Below, piece by piece: positions 1-12,266 of a DNA stretch of 64,000 nt. The translations under genes and the position numbers were made by a program. Position 1 is the stretch's first letter, and the number at the start of each line of letters is the position of its first letter. The stretch comes from Pleurodeles waltl (Eukaryota; Chordata; Amphibia; Caudata; Salamandridae), in contig NC_090446.1 in the NCBI RefSeq assembly GCF_031143425.1, positions 658,213,717 through 658,277,716 on the forward strand, written 5' to 3'. The notes beneath the pieces were generated by a model that worked only from the letters and a program-made list of their open reading frames with translations, had not been told where the DNA came from and did no database searches.

Positions 1-837
1 ATATTAGTATACCTGTCAGCATTGTGTAGCCCGAAATATAGCATTTTAAAGTTAGAATTCATCTTCCATCAAACCCAACTAGTATAAATGAACATTAACA
101 TTGTGTAGAATTTAATTTGAATATATTCGCCTTACTAGTCACACCTAGTTTAATCCTAGTAATGTTAAAAAGAGGGCACCTCCCCCTCACCTAGAAGAAT
201 GTGTTGATATTGTTCAGAGCCTAGTTAAGTATTTCTTCTGGACTCAAAAGAAAATTTTAACCTTGTGTGTTGAGTACTGGTTAGATCAAACACCCAGCAC
301 TTTCACATTAAGGCAAATAGACATGAGTAAGGTCTCAAGTTATATGGCTAAGTCAACACTTTGATCAAAACCAGTGAGCTATATTTGTTGTACTACAGCA
401 ACAAATAAACAAGATAGAGTAAGAATACAAGAAATAACAATTTCTCCATCAGGAGTGTCCATGCCATTTTCATTTCTCTGTCAATATTTCTGGCATTTCA
501 CTTTGTCAATGCTTGTTTGACAATAGTTTTATCATAAGAACACCCTCAGTTCTACTCTCTCTTACATGGCGCAGGTAAGTTATTTTTGCTTAGCAATGTA
601 GGAGAGATGCACATTTCCTGGGGGCTACATCAAGTGTATGAAACTCAGACACTAAGTGGCGACCATCTTGGATTTGAGCATAGTGTGAATTTGGATCAAA
701 ATGATTTGTCATTGGATGGAAGGGGCACAGGAATTCATGCCCTATATACAATATATAGTCACAATGAGGAGAATATTGAGGAGTTTACAGAACAGTATCA
801 AGGTTCAAGGTTGCTCTTTCTGTAGCCCCATGTTACT
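1..837. other. AT-rich DNA, no gene supported
   Basis: I see no repeat, RNA gene or recognisable coding region. A short open frame at 586-825 (79 codons) matches no family I know. A consensus-like splice donor (CAG followed by gtaagt) lies at 572-580, and a pyrimidine-poor acceptor-like ag precedes it near 532. A small host exon is therefore conceivable but unsupported. Confidence 0.4.
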
Positions 838-1321
838 CAGTGGCGGCCTCTTGTCGACGGGGGTGGCGGGCGGGTAGTTTAAAAAAAAAAAAAAAGTTAA
901 AAAAGTACCTTTATGTTGGGAGAGACGGTTCCATCTCTCCTTCCTCCTCGGACTCCCGGAAGAACAAAGCTTCCAGACTCCCTTCCAGTCACGATGCTAC
1001 TGTCAACAGCATGGCAGCAGTGTTGTGATCGGTCTGAGCACCCTGCTTCGGCGCTCTGACAGATCATAGGGCTCTGTGCACTTTCTCCCCCGGCTGTTCG
1101 AAACAGCTGACTGGAGAAAGGCAAAGTGTGCATGACTGTTTGGCAAGCCCAACACAGCCGGCCAAAGCGCCATGCGCACTTATGTGCACATTGCCCTCCC
1201 CTGCCCTAACCCTGCTCCTGAGGAAAAATAAAATGATAATAACGTTATGTTAGTATCATTTTATTTTTCACTTCCATCTACTGCATAAAGCAGTAGTGTG
1301 ACGGCGGAGGAGCCACCGCTG
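838..1321. mobile_element. hAT-like non-autonomous element (candidate)
   Basis: The two ends are imperfect inverted repeats beginning CAGTGGCGGCC on the left and, read on the other strand, CAGCGGTGGCTCC on the right. CAG-GGCGG ends are typical of hAT elements. The interior holds an A15 run near 880 and no coding potential. I could not find a clean 8-bp target duplication, so the class is tentative. Confidence 0.45.
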
Positions 1322-2838
1322 AATTGTGAGGTATTGGAGTTCCTTCTAGGCCTTTGGAGCACAGGACTGAATTCAGATTCCAGTTAAGCCGACCCAGCTC
1401 TCACCCAGAGAACCTAACCGGTTCCTTGCTCGCCATCACCAAAATCTGTTCTGACTGGCTAACACCCTTGGCTAACAGTGGAGTACCGGATGAAAAACAA
1501 GATCGAAATAAACTTTTTTTTCATTTCCTGAAGGGCCCTGTCCTTGTTCCAGCTCACGCAGAGAACACAGACAAGAATCAAGAAAAAGCAAAACAGTGAC
1601 TAGGAATAAACGTGCCGAGGAGCTCTCCTGTAAGTACAAATTTAAAAATGCCAACGTTAGTAGCCCATTCCTAACAAATACCTTTCTTCAAAGCGACCCA
1701 ATTACATTTTTAACTGAAATATTTGACGGATAGCTGAGGCTGTAATGTTTTTTCCCCACTAATAGGTAGGATATGAAACAGAGCGCCCTCAGAACCGGCG
1801 TGGGCGGAGTGGGACTTCGTGCTGCTCTGGCTGCGAGAAAGCAGGCCAAAGATACGTCAACTCCAATTAACTTCAAGCGGGAACATCTGTATTTAGGCAC
1901 CCAACTCACTTAATACAAACATTTCATAATTACACACTACAGCACACACGGCGCATTATGAGGAGCGGTAGGCCCAGCGCGAGCGGCCTATGCATTTTTG
2001 TCAGCAGTCAGCAGTCTCGGTCTGGCTTTTGGCACAGCGTGGCGTCTCGGCGGCAGAGGCTTTCTTGAAAATATTGAATTATGTACAATCCAGATCACCC
2101 CTCCCCGCCTCCTCCTCTTATCAGTGTCATCTCGTGGTTCGCCTTTCATTACATGAAAGGTACATTAGCCTCGCAGGGAGAGGGGCGATCGAAAGGGTTT
2201 CCTTAATTTTCTGAAACATCTGTTTTTGTTGTTGTATTTTTGTGTGGCTAGTAGTATGTGTTCTTGAAAGCAAACAGTTTTGGACTAGGAGCCGTGATGT
2301 CTGGAAAAAGTCCAGATCTCTGGCATGTTTCTATACCTCGATGAAAGAGGCATGCGTGAAACCAGAGATGTCTAGAACACAGCCGCATTCTCTTGAAGGG
2401 ACTCTTCCCACAGAGCGCCTTCTGCCACATCCACAGCCCGTAGGCATGAAGGGCACCAACCGTGAGCGAGCGCTTCTGGTGTTGTGCGCAGGCTCTCTGA
2501 TCATGGAGATCAGTGGCTCATCGTTCGGAGTACAGCAGATTGTCTGCATACCAGTGGCCAATGTCGGTGGGATGTGAGGGGACATCTTTCTCATTTTAGA
2601 AAAACAGTTCCGCTGCTTTTTGTGAAAAGGCTGCCGTCCCGGGACAGCTACTTCGTTTCAAAGTTATTCTGTGCGAATGTTCTGCTATTTTTGTTGTAAT
2701 GTTGGTTAATGCTCTTTAGATAATTGCACTATTTTGTTAATCTGGCCTGGTTTTGTAACAGGACATGCAAGTGCAAGTAGTGCACAACTCAATCTGAATA
2801 GTCATGTGCCACTGTAAACAACATGTGTTCCTGTCAGG
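1322..2838. other. Unique-looking DNA; possible conserved non-coding block
   Basis: No gene or repeat is recognised. About 1,950-2,210 has balanced composition, a perfect short palindrome-like TTTCATTACATGAAA and homeobox-style ATTA cores, unlike the flanking sequence. It could be a regulatory block, but nothing here proves that. Confidence 0.3.
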
Positions 2839-5036
2839 TGTTAGACCTGGCCTCCTTGGTGTGGTCTCCCATGTCTTTGTGCCTCTGCTTCCCAGGCTTT
2901 GACTGTGCGCTGGACTCTGTTTTTGCTGTTGTTGGTACTCTGGGCACTTTAACGCTGCTGACCAGTGCTAAAGCGCAAATGCTCCCTGTGTAAAATATAT
3001 GTGTGATTGGTTTATCCATGACTGGCTTATTTGATTTGCTAGTAAGTCCCAAGTAAAGTACACTAGAGGTGCCCAAGGCCTGTAAATCAAACGCTACTAG
3101 TGGGCCTGCAGCACTGGTTGTGCCACCCACATGAGTAGCCCTGTAACCCTGTAAACATGTCTCAGACCTGCCACTGCAGTGTATGTGTGTGCAGTTTTAA
3201 CCTGACAATTCAACCTAGCAAGTGTACCCATTTGCCAGGCCTAAAGCTTCCCTTTTTATAAATGTAAGGCACCCCTAAGGTAGGCCCTCGGTGGCCCCAC
3301 GGGTAAGGTGCAGTGTATGTTAAAGGTGGGACATGTACTGATGCGTTTTACACGCCCTAAAAGTGAAATACTGACATATTTGGTATTCGCTGTTGCAAGG
3401 CCTATCTCTCTCATAGGTTAACATGGGGGCTGCCTATAAATAACTTTAAAGTGCTGCTTCCCTTTGAGAACAGGTAGAAATGTGGAGTTTGGTGTCTTTG
3501 AACTCACAATTTAAAAATACATCTTTTAGTTAAGTTAGTTTTTAGATTGTTAGTTTGAAAATGCCACTTTTAGAAAGGGGGCATTTTCCTGCTTAACCCA
3601 TTCTGTGACTCTGCCTGTTTGTGGATTCCATGTCTGGGTCGGACTGACAGTTGGGATGTTTGTGAATCCCTTCTTTACAGTGAGACAAAGGGAGCTGGGG
3701 TGTAACCTGCATATCCTGATGGGCTATCTGAGCTAGAGTGGAGGGAGGAGTGGTCACTTATTCCTGAATGGGCTGTGCCTGCCCTCACACAATGCAGACT
3801 CCAACCCCCTGGTGTGTGTCTGGGGCCAGGCCCAGACAAGGCAGAGTCCTGTGAACAACAGAGACTTTCATTTGAAGTCTGCCAACTTCAAAGGCAGAAC
3901 GGGGTATAAGTAGTGGACCCAAAAACCCATATGTTTGGATTACTTCTGGGATCAAGAGGAACCTCTGCCATGGAGAAGAGATGACGAGCTGAGGAGAAGT
4001 GCTGCCCCTGCCTGTGAGTGTGCTTTGTTGGGCTATCCTGCAGTTGCTGCTTCTGCTTGTGAAAGGGGACAAAGACTGGACTTTGTTGTGCCTTCCTGCT
4101 TGAGAAGAATCTCCAAGTGCTTGAACTGAGCTTGCCTCCTGTTTTGAAGTCTCAGGGCCATCAAACCTTCCTCTGCCAGCACCTGGACTCTCTGCTGAGA
4201 CTCCTGCCCTGCCAAGTGGTGCCTCATCCAGTCACTGGGCCCTTGACACCGTGCTGGGAAATTTCCGACACACCTCCTGCAACGTGGCTGAAAAACGATG
4301 TGTCAACTGCTTCACTGCAAAAATCTACGCTCCACCTGCATCGCGGCTGGGAGATCCATGCATTGCGGCTGGAGAAATGATGCCACACCTGCCTGCGGCT
4401 GCTGATAACGATGCACACCCCACACAGAGCGGTTTTCTAACACTGTGCATCCGGATTTCTCACACATCGTCCCTGGGCGTCAAAGTCATCCCGACCCTGT
4501 GCTGATCCGAGGTGCCCCATCTGGAAATTGATGCATCGCTCTGTTGCGAGGGAGAAAAACAAAACATCGCCGGCCTGACCAGAGACGAAACAACGCACAG
4601 CCTCACTTGCAAGTAAGGAATCAACGCATCGCTGACTTTTCCGACGCACGCTCGCCTGTGTGGCTTTATTTTTGACGCAAACCAGGTACCTTTCCATTGT
4701 TTTCTATGGAGTATGACTTATTCTTTTGAATATTCATATCTTGACTTGTGTATGTTGGATTTTTGTCATTTTTATCTTGTTTGGTTTACATAATTATTGC
4801 CTATTTTTCTAAACTGGTGTGCTGTCCATTTTGTAGTGCTTTCATTGTATTACTGTATTTGTTGGTACAAATACTTTACACATTGTTTCTGAGTTACGCC
4901 TTCCTGCTTGTGCCAAGCTACCAAGGTGGTGAGTGGGGGTCAACTGAGTGTGATTCTCCTTTGCCCTGACTAGAGAGAGGGTCCTTGTTTGGACAGGGGG
5001 TAACCTGACTGGCAATTATAGACCCCATTTCTAACA
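2839..5036 (+). repeat. 2.2-kb dispersed repeat, copy 1 (TGTTAGA...TCTAACA ends)
   Basis: The block starts TGTTAGACC and ends TTTCTAACA, giving a 7-bp terminal inverted repeat with TG...CA ends, as in a solo LTR or LTR-like element. It is non-coding throughout, with many CpG-bearing 'gatgca' motifs between 4,250 and 4,680. The same sequence, in the same internal order, occurs reverse-complemented at 23,748-25,755. I saw no clear target duplication. It may be a large solo LTR or a non-autonomous LTR element. Confidence 0.7.
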
Positions 5037-5070
5037 GTCTTCTATTTTTTTACAAAGTGTAGCATACTAT

Positions 5071-5700
5071 GGCCCTCATTCTGACCCTGGCGGTCTTTGA
5101 CCGCCAGGGCGGAGGACCGCGGGAGCACCGCCGACAAGCCGGCGGTGCTTCAATGGGGATTCCGACCGCGGCGGTAAAGCCGCGGTCGGACCGGCACCAC
5201 TGGCGGGGTCCCGCCAGTGTACCGCGGCCCCATTGAATCCTCCGCGGCGGCGCAGCTTGCTGCACCGCCGCGGGGATTCTGACCCCCCCTACCGCCATCC
5301 AGATCCCGGCGGTCGGACCGCCGAGATCCGGATGGCGGTAGGGGGGGTCGCGGGGCCCCTGGGGGCCCCTGCAGTGCCCATGCCACTGGCATGGGCATTG
5401 CAGGGGCCCCCGTAAGAGGGCCCCTAAATGTATTTCACTGTCTGCTGCGCAGACAGTGAAATACGCGACGGGTGCAACTGCACCCGTCGCACAGCTTCCA
5501 CTCCGCCGGCTCGATTCCGAGCCGGCTTCATCGTGGAAGCCTCTTTCCCGCTGGGCTGGCTGGCGGTCTGAAGGAGACCGCCCGCCAGCCCAGCGGGAAA
5601 GTCAGAATTACCGCCGCGGTCTTTCGACCGCGGAACGGTAACCTGACGGCGGGACTTTGGCGGGCGGCCTCCGCCGCCCGCCAAGGTCAGAATGAGGGCC
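5071..5700 (+). mobile_element. Palindrome-train MITE, copy 1 (Harbinger-like ends)
   Basis: A 630-bp GC-rich element with inverted ends GGCCCTCATTCTGACC and GGTCAGAATGAGGGCC, flanked by the 3-bp duplication TAT (5,068-5,070 and 5,701-5,703). Almost the whole interior is a row of about 13 adjacent hairpins, for example 5,087-5,107, 5,460-5,490 and 5,551-5,602. The ends and the 3-bp duplication match the Harbinger copies in this window. The open frames across it are by-products of its high GC content. Confidence 0.85.
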
Positions 5701-6633
5701 TATGTCATGAATTGGGTTTGAAGTTTTGAAGTTTACTGTTGCTGTAGTGCTATATGTTAGTAAAGCTTCATCTTAATGTGCTGTTGATCAGGTCAGGTGG
5801 TTCTTCAGCTGAATGGTTTGGGGCATTTTGTGTGAATGATGATACAGTAGATGTGTTTAAAGTGCACTGTAGCCGCAGGTGTTCTGCCCATGAACATCTG
5901 TAGGATATTTTGTTAGCCTGTGACAGAGAAGTGTAAGGAGACGAATGCAATCTTATGGTAATAAATGCATGTCATTTAGTTAAGTCATTTGCTAAAGCAC
6001 AAGGCTTTGGCAAATGTAATAAACAAAGCAAAATGCATCATCCTCCTTTAGATTGTATTCTGTGAAAGTCAGTGAAACCAGTGAGACCAACCTGCCAGGC
6101 AGAGATGCCAAAGAGCTATGTCCTCTAGAAGCACAGCTGCTCTGTAGCTCTTCAGCCCTCCCATCTCAGGAGCAACGATGGTAAGTTTCCACAAAGGTTG
6201 ACTGGTATGGAAAGCTACACGTGCACTGTAGAGAATAAGGTTCAGCATAGCCAGACACAAATTTTGTGAGTGTGTTGCCTGCTGAAACACCCAAGTAAAA
6301 ACTCCCTCCCTTAACAGCAGCCCACCCATCCCAAGTATGATCCTGGGTTCTCACCATCCCACATTAGACCACCAACTCCCACCGTCAACAATCCTCACTA
6401 CTGAGTTCACCAGGAAAGGTAGAACAGAAATGGGCATCAAGGAAGGTTCATAGTTTGGAGGCATCTCCTATTTTGAGAAGAACGTAGAGTTAGGCTGTTA
6501 CTTTTCTTTCATAGCCTGGGCAAGTAACCAAGTGGAACCTTGCCTTTCTATGCAGGCAAGAGCAGAGGGAGGCCATACATAAGAGAGAACCAGACCGAGA
6601 AAAAAAACCTGACTCATTAGTACCAGAAACATG
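5701..6633. other. No feature seen
   Basis: Ordinary unique-looking sequence with no open frame, repeat or RNA gene that I recognise. Confidence 0.5.
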
Positions 6634-7330
6634 GGGCCACAGGTACAAAACTCAGATTTTGCGACTCGCAAATTGCAAGTCAGAGCAACTTGCAATTTGT
6701 GAGTCACAAAACCTGATGTACAACAGTGTCAATGACACTGTTTGCGATTCGCAATGGGGTCACAAATTACCTGCCTCATGAATATTCATGAGGTAGTTTG
6801 CAATTTGCAACCCCATTTGGAATGGCCACCCTCACCGGGATGGTGGCCTGCTAGAGACAGAAGACCACCATGTCTGTGACTGCTTTTAAATAAAGCAGTT
6901 TTTTTTGTTTGAAATACAGATTGAAAACGAGATGCATTTCAAATACAAAAAAGGAAAAGTTTTCTTTTCATTTTTTCAGAACAAGACCGCTGCCTCCTCT
7001 GAAAAAATATTTTCGCTGCCATTCACAAAGGGGAAGGGAATGGGGACCCCTTCCAGTTTGCGAATGGGTTAGCACCAGTTTGAAACGGGTGATAACTGCG
7101 ATTGTTTGTGACCGCCTTCGCAGTCACAAAACAATCATACATGGGACTGCGACTCGCAATTAGGAAGGGAACGCCCCTTCCTAATTGCGACTCACAAACC
7201 CTTTTTGCGATTCAGTAAATAGATTACCGAATCGCAAAAGTGGGTCTGTACATCCCAAGTAGCATTTTTCAAGTCGCAAACGGCCCGATTCGCCGTTTGC
7301 GACTTGAAAAATGCTTCGTACATCTGGACC
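6634..7330. mobile_element. Hairpin-rich MITE, GGNCCA-GTAC ends (TSD ATG)
   Basis: The ends are GGGCCACAGGTAC and GTACATCTGGACC, flanked by ATG at 6,631-6,633 and 7,331-7,333. The interior is a series of short inverted repeats built on 'ttgcgattcgcaa'-type words. There is no coding capacity. The left half recurs, truncated, at 26,668-27,018. Confidence 0.75.
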
Positions 7331-8452
7331 ATGGCTCCAAAGTATTCCCTGTTTGTTACTCACTAATGTTTACAGTGGGTACATGACTCTGAGGCATTTT
7401 ACCAGTACTGAACCGTGTAACCCATAGGTTACACAAGGATCTATTCAACAAAAACCTTTAGTAATTGAGTTAACTTACTTGAAAAGGAAAACTTTGAGCA
7501 TTGCTTGTGAGGAGGCAAATGAAACATCCAAGGTATTTCAAGAGTCTTCAAACCTTTCACCAGAGATTAGCAAGAGTTCTGCCTCCAGCAAGTGCGTGAA
7601 CCACAAGAGGTATGGAGCTCCAAGAACCCCCGTTATTTACAGCACTTCATAATGACAGCATGAATCAATGCTTCCAAATCCAATCATTCATGTAGTAGCT
7701 TCTTAAAAGCATACCTGACTGAAGGTGAGAGGAGTCTCACCAAAGCTGTGATGAGATTATATATTTGGCTGGCATTACCACATAGGTCACATTAATTTTC
7801 ACCGGAACTGGAATGGATAGAAGACAACAGTGGTAAACCATGTGCAATTGTGCAGACCTGATTAAAACATGCTGATAACTAACTGAAGGCGAAAGATTGT
7901 GACTGGACCTGAGTGCCTAAACATCACTGGCAGCTCCGATCTACAATTCCTGATACACACGCAGATGGGAGACGAAAAGGTGGTGTCTCTGCTGGTGACA
8001 CAGAGTGAATGACATGACTTCAACTTCTGGAGCACTGTTTCTGAATCCAGCGCACCAGGACGAATATCGGTGTGGCCTGCAACTGACGCGCAGGTCATTC
8101 TGGCACAGATAGTGACTAACAGACAAGGACCTGCAGCTCTGACACACAGTTTTAAATTAGAAAGGGTCTGACCACTCTAGACCATGCTTGCCAGTGTTTT
8201 CAGTGGGATGAATAACTTTGGGTAGTCACTACAACAAGAGCGACCAAAGAATCTTTTTCAAGAGGTGTGGCCTACATAATGAAAGACTTGGCTTGAAGCA
8301 TGCCAACTAAAACCATGTGCTTCACGCATATTTGGGTGCCTCTCTCGGAGTATTCTGTTATTGCATCCAGTAATATATCACAACAACAAATCTATGCCTA
8401 CAACAAGCCAGACCTATTGGCTTTGCCAGTGTTTGTTAGTTGTATGAACTAA
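7331..8452. other. No feature seen
   Basis: Unique-looking sequence without a supported gene or repeat. Confidence 0.5.
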
Positions 8453-9160
8453 GGGCCAGATGTATTAAAAAGTTTTGCACTCGCAAACGGTGCGAATTGG
8501 TAAATTCGGCCGTATGCGAGTGCAAAACAGTGGTCTGCGATGCATGAAATGCATTTGCAGACCACAAATAAGAAATTGCTAAAATTGTGATTTCTTGCGT
8601 TGTGACCTGGAAACTGCGAGTCGCAATTTGCGATTCGCAATTTCCATGTCGCAAGGCTATGCTGTAAAAAATCGCAAATTGTGATTTTTCCAAAAATGGC
8701 ATTTTGCACTTGCAAAATACAATGCTTTGCAACCAGGTGTTAACCTGGTGCAAAATTTAAAAATGCAGTTAAACTGCATTTTTAAATTAAACATGTAAAG
8801 CACACATGCCCTTTTGGCATGTGTGTACCTTACATGTTGAAAAAAAAGTTTTTGGGGTGCAGGAGAGGGGGCCTTAGGCCCCCAGCACCCTGTCCTTTTA
8901 CATTTCCAAAATTGCGATTTCTGGTTCAGAAATCGCAATTTTGGAAATGCAAAATATTCGCAGCTATGGGCCAACAGGCCCATAGCTGCGAATGGGGCCG
9001 GTATCGCAATTTGCGATTCGGTAAGAGCATTTGCGATTTTTAAGAAATCGCTATTACCGATTCGCAAATGTGATACATGGCCCTTTGCGAGTCAGTAATA
9101 GCGGTTTCTTAAAAATCGCTATTACCGAATCGCAATGGGCCGTGATGGTACATCTGGCCC
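8453..9160. mobile_element. Hairpin-rich MITE, GGGCCAGATGTA ends (TSD TAA)
   Basis: Perfect 12-bp inverted ends GGGCCAGATGTA / TACATCTGGCCC are flanked by TAA at 8,450-8,452 and 9,161-9,163, a Harbinger-type TWA duplication. The interior consists of successive palindromes rich in 'aatcgcaa' and 'gcgattt' words. A related element lies at 50,658-51,336. Confidence 0.8.
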
Positions 9161-9688
9161 TAAATGAGTTACAGTAACGATTTGATGGATAATTAGAATT
9201 GAAAATGCTGCAAATCAGAAAATAATACACTGCAAATTAAACATTACTAAGGTCTGTGGAAGGATTAGTATTCTTCAAAATTTCTCATCCACTTCCTTTT
9301 TTTTCACATCATTTTCCTGAGCAGTGTCCCACTCTTGTTAGGCAGTTATTAACTTTTTCTCCTACATCTTCATGAAATCCTACACCTGCATATCTAACAC
9401 ACCATCTTTTTTCTTCAGCGTGGTCTTTTCACTCTCTCCTTCTGTATGCATCTGTCATCGCCTCCTCTTCACCACCCACCAGGCAACAACCCACACAGTT
9501 ACCTGTGAACACTGCATTTTAATTTACTTTGGCACTGATCATACTTTCAGAGCTGCGTACCTCCTTCACATACTTTCGCACAATTGGATTTGGCACATAT
9601 CAGACCATCGTTCTGTCCGCTCAGTAGACAGGCCAAGGAATGAATGTGCATTTGGTCTGAACATGTTTACGATCCACTTGAAAACATA
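9161..9688. other. No feature seen
   Basis: A pyrimidine-rich unique stretch with no supported feature. Confidence 0.5.
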
Positions 9689-10265
9689 GGGCCTCATTAC
9701 GAGCCTGGCGGTCATAGACCGCCAGGGTGGAGGCCGGAGGTAGCACCGCCAACAGGCTTGTGGTGCTACATCAGGTATTCCGACCGCGGCTGTGAAGCCG
9801 CGGTCGCCCAGCCGGGTCCGGCGGTTTCCCGCCGGATTTCCCCTGGCTGGTGGAATCCTCCATGGCGGCGCTGCATGCAGCGCCGCCATGGGGATTCCGA
9901 CCCCCTTCCCGACAGCCTGTTCCTGGCGGTTTACACCGCCAGGAAGAGGCTGGCGGGAACGGGTGTCGTGGGGCCCCCTAACAGGGCTCCATTAAGATTT
10001 TCAGTGTCTGCTTGGCAGACACTGAAAATCGCGACGGGTGCAACTGCACCCGTCGCACACCAGCAAATCCGCCGGCTCCATTCGGAGCCGGCTTCATCTT
10101 TGCTGGGGCTTTCCCGCTGGGCCGGCGGGCGATCTTTTGAAGATTGCCCGCCGGCCCAGCGGGAAAGTTAGAATGGTCCCGCGGTCATTTGACCGCGGGG
10201 CGGTGTTTGGGCGATTTCCGCCCGGCGGGCGGCGCCTGCCGCCCGCCGGGGTCGGAATGACCCCC
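9689..10265 (+). mobile_element. Palindrome-train MITE, copy 2 (TSD ATA)
   Basis: The ends are GGGCCTCATTACGAG and GTCGGAATGACCCCC, flanked by ATA at 9,686-9,688 and 10,266-10,268. The hairpins appear in the same order as in the copy at 5,071, including the GCGACGGGTGCA / TGCACCCGTCGC palindrome. The long central palindrome of copy 1 is shortened here. Confidence 0.8.
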
Positions 10266-10361
10266 ATAGTGAGAAATCCTCACTATTTCATGCTGAGCTC
10301 CAGAGCCCTCAATTGTGCCTCATCATAAACACCCACTTTCAACCTGAGTTCACACTTCTTA

Positions 10362-10708
10362 GGGGCAGGTTTATACTTTTTCACTCAAATGCCTGCCCAT
10401 ACCCAGGCGTTAAATAATGGCGCTAAACAAGCTTAGTGCCATTATATAAGACCCCTTTCCCCCGTGCTGGATTTTAGCACAGGGGATAAATATGGCGCAA
10501 AGGCCATATTGTCCTTTTCGGGATGGGACCGCCTACCTTGCATCTCATTGACGCAAGGTAGGTCTTCCCATCCAGAAAATGACGTTAACTCCAAATCTTT
10601 GTCGCTAGACGTGTCTAGCGCCAAAGTATAAATATGTTGTTAGGTTGCGCTGAATTAGCGTGAAAAAAATGATGCTAATTCAGCTCAAACCAAGTATAAA
10701 TGTGGGCC
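10362..10708. mobile_element. 347-bp MITE, GGGGC...TTTATAC ends (TSD TTA)
   Basis: The ends are GGGGCAGGTTTATACTTTTT and AAGTATAAATGTGGGCC with TTA on both sides (10,359-10,361 and 10,709-10,711). Internal blocks ('tctagcgccaaagt', 'ccttgcat...acgcaaggtagg') are shared with the ~0.9-kb elements at 10,823 and 12,267. It looks like an internally deleted member of that family. Confidence 0.75.
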
Positions 10709-10822
10709 TTAGTTTCCAGTGTCCACTACATAGGAGGCATATTTTGTATGAAATAACTACTGATCACAACATCTGGAGAAATAGAATAATGTTGGAGAAT
10801 GCAAGATGAGGTAAAACACAAA

Positions 10823-11300
10823 GGGGCATTTTTATACTCTGTTTGCGCCGGATTTGCATAATTTCTTTAACGCAAACCCTGTGCAAACTTAACTCCATAT
10901 TTATATTTTGGCGCTAGACATGTCTAGTGCCAAAATATTGGAGTTAAAGTCATTTTTGTCTGCAGAAAACTACCTTGCATCAATAAGATGCAAGATAGGC
11001 GTTCCTGGGAAAAAAATGACTCTAAGGCCCTAGTGCCTTTCTATCCTCCCGTGCAAAAATCACGCACGGTGGGGAGGAAGGGTCAAACAATGGTGCAAAG
11101 CTTGTTTTGCACCATTTTTTAACACCTGGGTCAGGGCAGGCATTAGGGGTCCTGCGGGCCTATTTCCATGGTGGAACACCATGAAATAAGCCGACAGGTG
11201 CCCTCCCCAGGCCCCAGGGACAACCCCACCCACACCAGAGGGGCAGCGGAGGATGGGGGACCCCATCCCAGGTAAGTATAGGTAAGTACAGGTAAGCATA

Positions 11301-11336
<36 letters not shown>

Positions 11337-11789
11337 GATATATATATATATATTTTTAAAGTGCCATTGGGGGCCCTGAAATGGGCCCCCCTACATGGCA
11401 CTGGGTGCAATGGCCATGCCCAGGGGACCCTGGTCCCCTGTACTGACCATTGGGGTGGGTGGCATGACTCCTGTCTTATCTAAGAAAGGAGTCATGTGGT
11501 ATGGATGGTTTGCATTAGAAAATGACTCCAGGAAGGTTAGAGTCATTTGTTTTTTATTCTAACCTGCCTAACGCAATTTTTTGGTGCAAAACCCCCTTCT
11601 TCCATACCACCAGCCCCACCCAACTAACGTCATTTATTTTTTTACGTTAGCCTACCCTTCGCACCGGCTTACACCATTCCATAAATATGGTGCCCGGCTG
11701 GTGCACAGAAATGGTGCAAGCCGGTGCTAAACTTTTTGGTGCAAAACTGTGTTAGTTCAGTTTTGCACAAAAAAGTATAAATCAGGGAC
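10823..11789 (-). mobile_element. ~0.97-kb MITE, inverted copy of the 12,267 element
   Basis: It begins GGGGCATTTTTATACTCTG, the reverse complement of the right end of the 12,267-13,173 element, and ends with the counterpart of that element's left end. Shared internal blocks run in reverse order. A TA-repeat expansion sits inside at about 11,299-11,355. The target duplication is not clean (AAA against AAG). Confidence 0.7.
11299..11355. repeat. (TA)n microsatellite
   Basis: A nearly pure TA dinucleotide run with two single-base interruptions, inside the MITE at 10,823-11,789. Confidence 0.95.
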
Positions 11790-11955
11790 AAGATGTGTGA
11801 ACAGGGACTGCTTTGCTGACATCGGTTACATTAAAGGTTTTTTCAACCATTTTTATGACATCGATCTGATTATTTGCTGGAAAAGTGGAAGTAATTGGTT
11901 TAAGGCACCGTCAGAAACGTTTAAGTCTGCTTTACTCGCCATGCTTAAAGTCTTG

Positions 11956-12111
11956 GGCCCGTATTTATACTTTTTTTGTGCCGCATTTGTGCCGCTTTTT
12001 GACGCAAAAGCGGCACAAACTTACAAAATACAATTGTATTTTGTAAGTTTGGTCCGCTTTTGCGTTAAAATATGACGCAAATGCGGCGCAAAAAAAGTGT
12101 AAATATGGGCC
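11956..12111. mobile_element. 156-bp palindromic MITE (TSD TTG)
   Basis: The ends are GGCCCGTATTTATAC and GTGTAAATATGGGCC, flanked by TTG at 11,953-11,955 and 12,112-12,114. The centre is a near-perfect palindrome around ACAAAATACAATTGTATTTTGT. A second copy of exactly the same length lies at 51,905-52,060. Confidence 0.8.
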
Positions 12112-12266
12112 TTGGTGCCTGCACTTCATATGAATACACGCAGTCATTCGTTAGATGTTATACCAGGTGACGGACAACTGCACTCCACAGGCGCTACTGG
12201 GCCATGACTCGACTGAGAGACTATTTGCGGGGTGTTCCTCCCCATACACCCCTTTGAAGATACTAA

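Noticed and set aside
5050..5729. Overlapping Pro/Arg/Gly-rich frames in GC-rich blocks (also near 9.7, 52.2 and 63 kb)
   Set aside because: They fall inside the palindrome-train MITEs; high GC and hairpins explain open frames on both strands.
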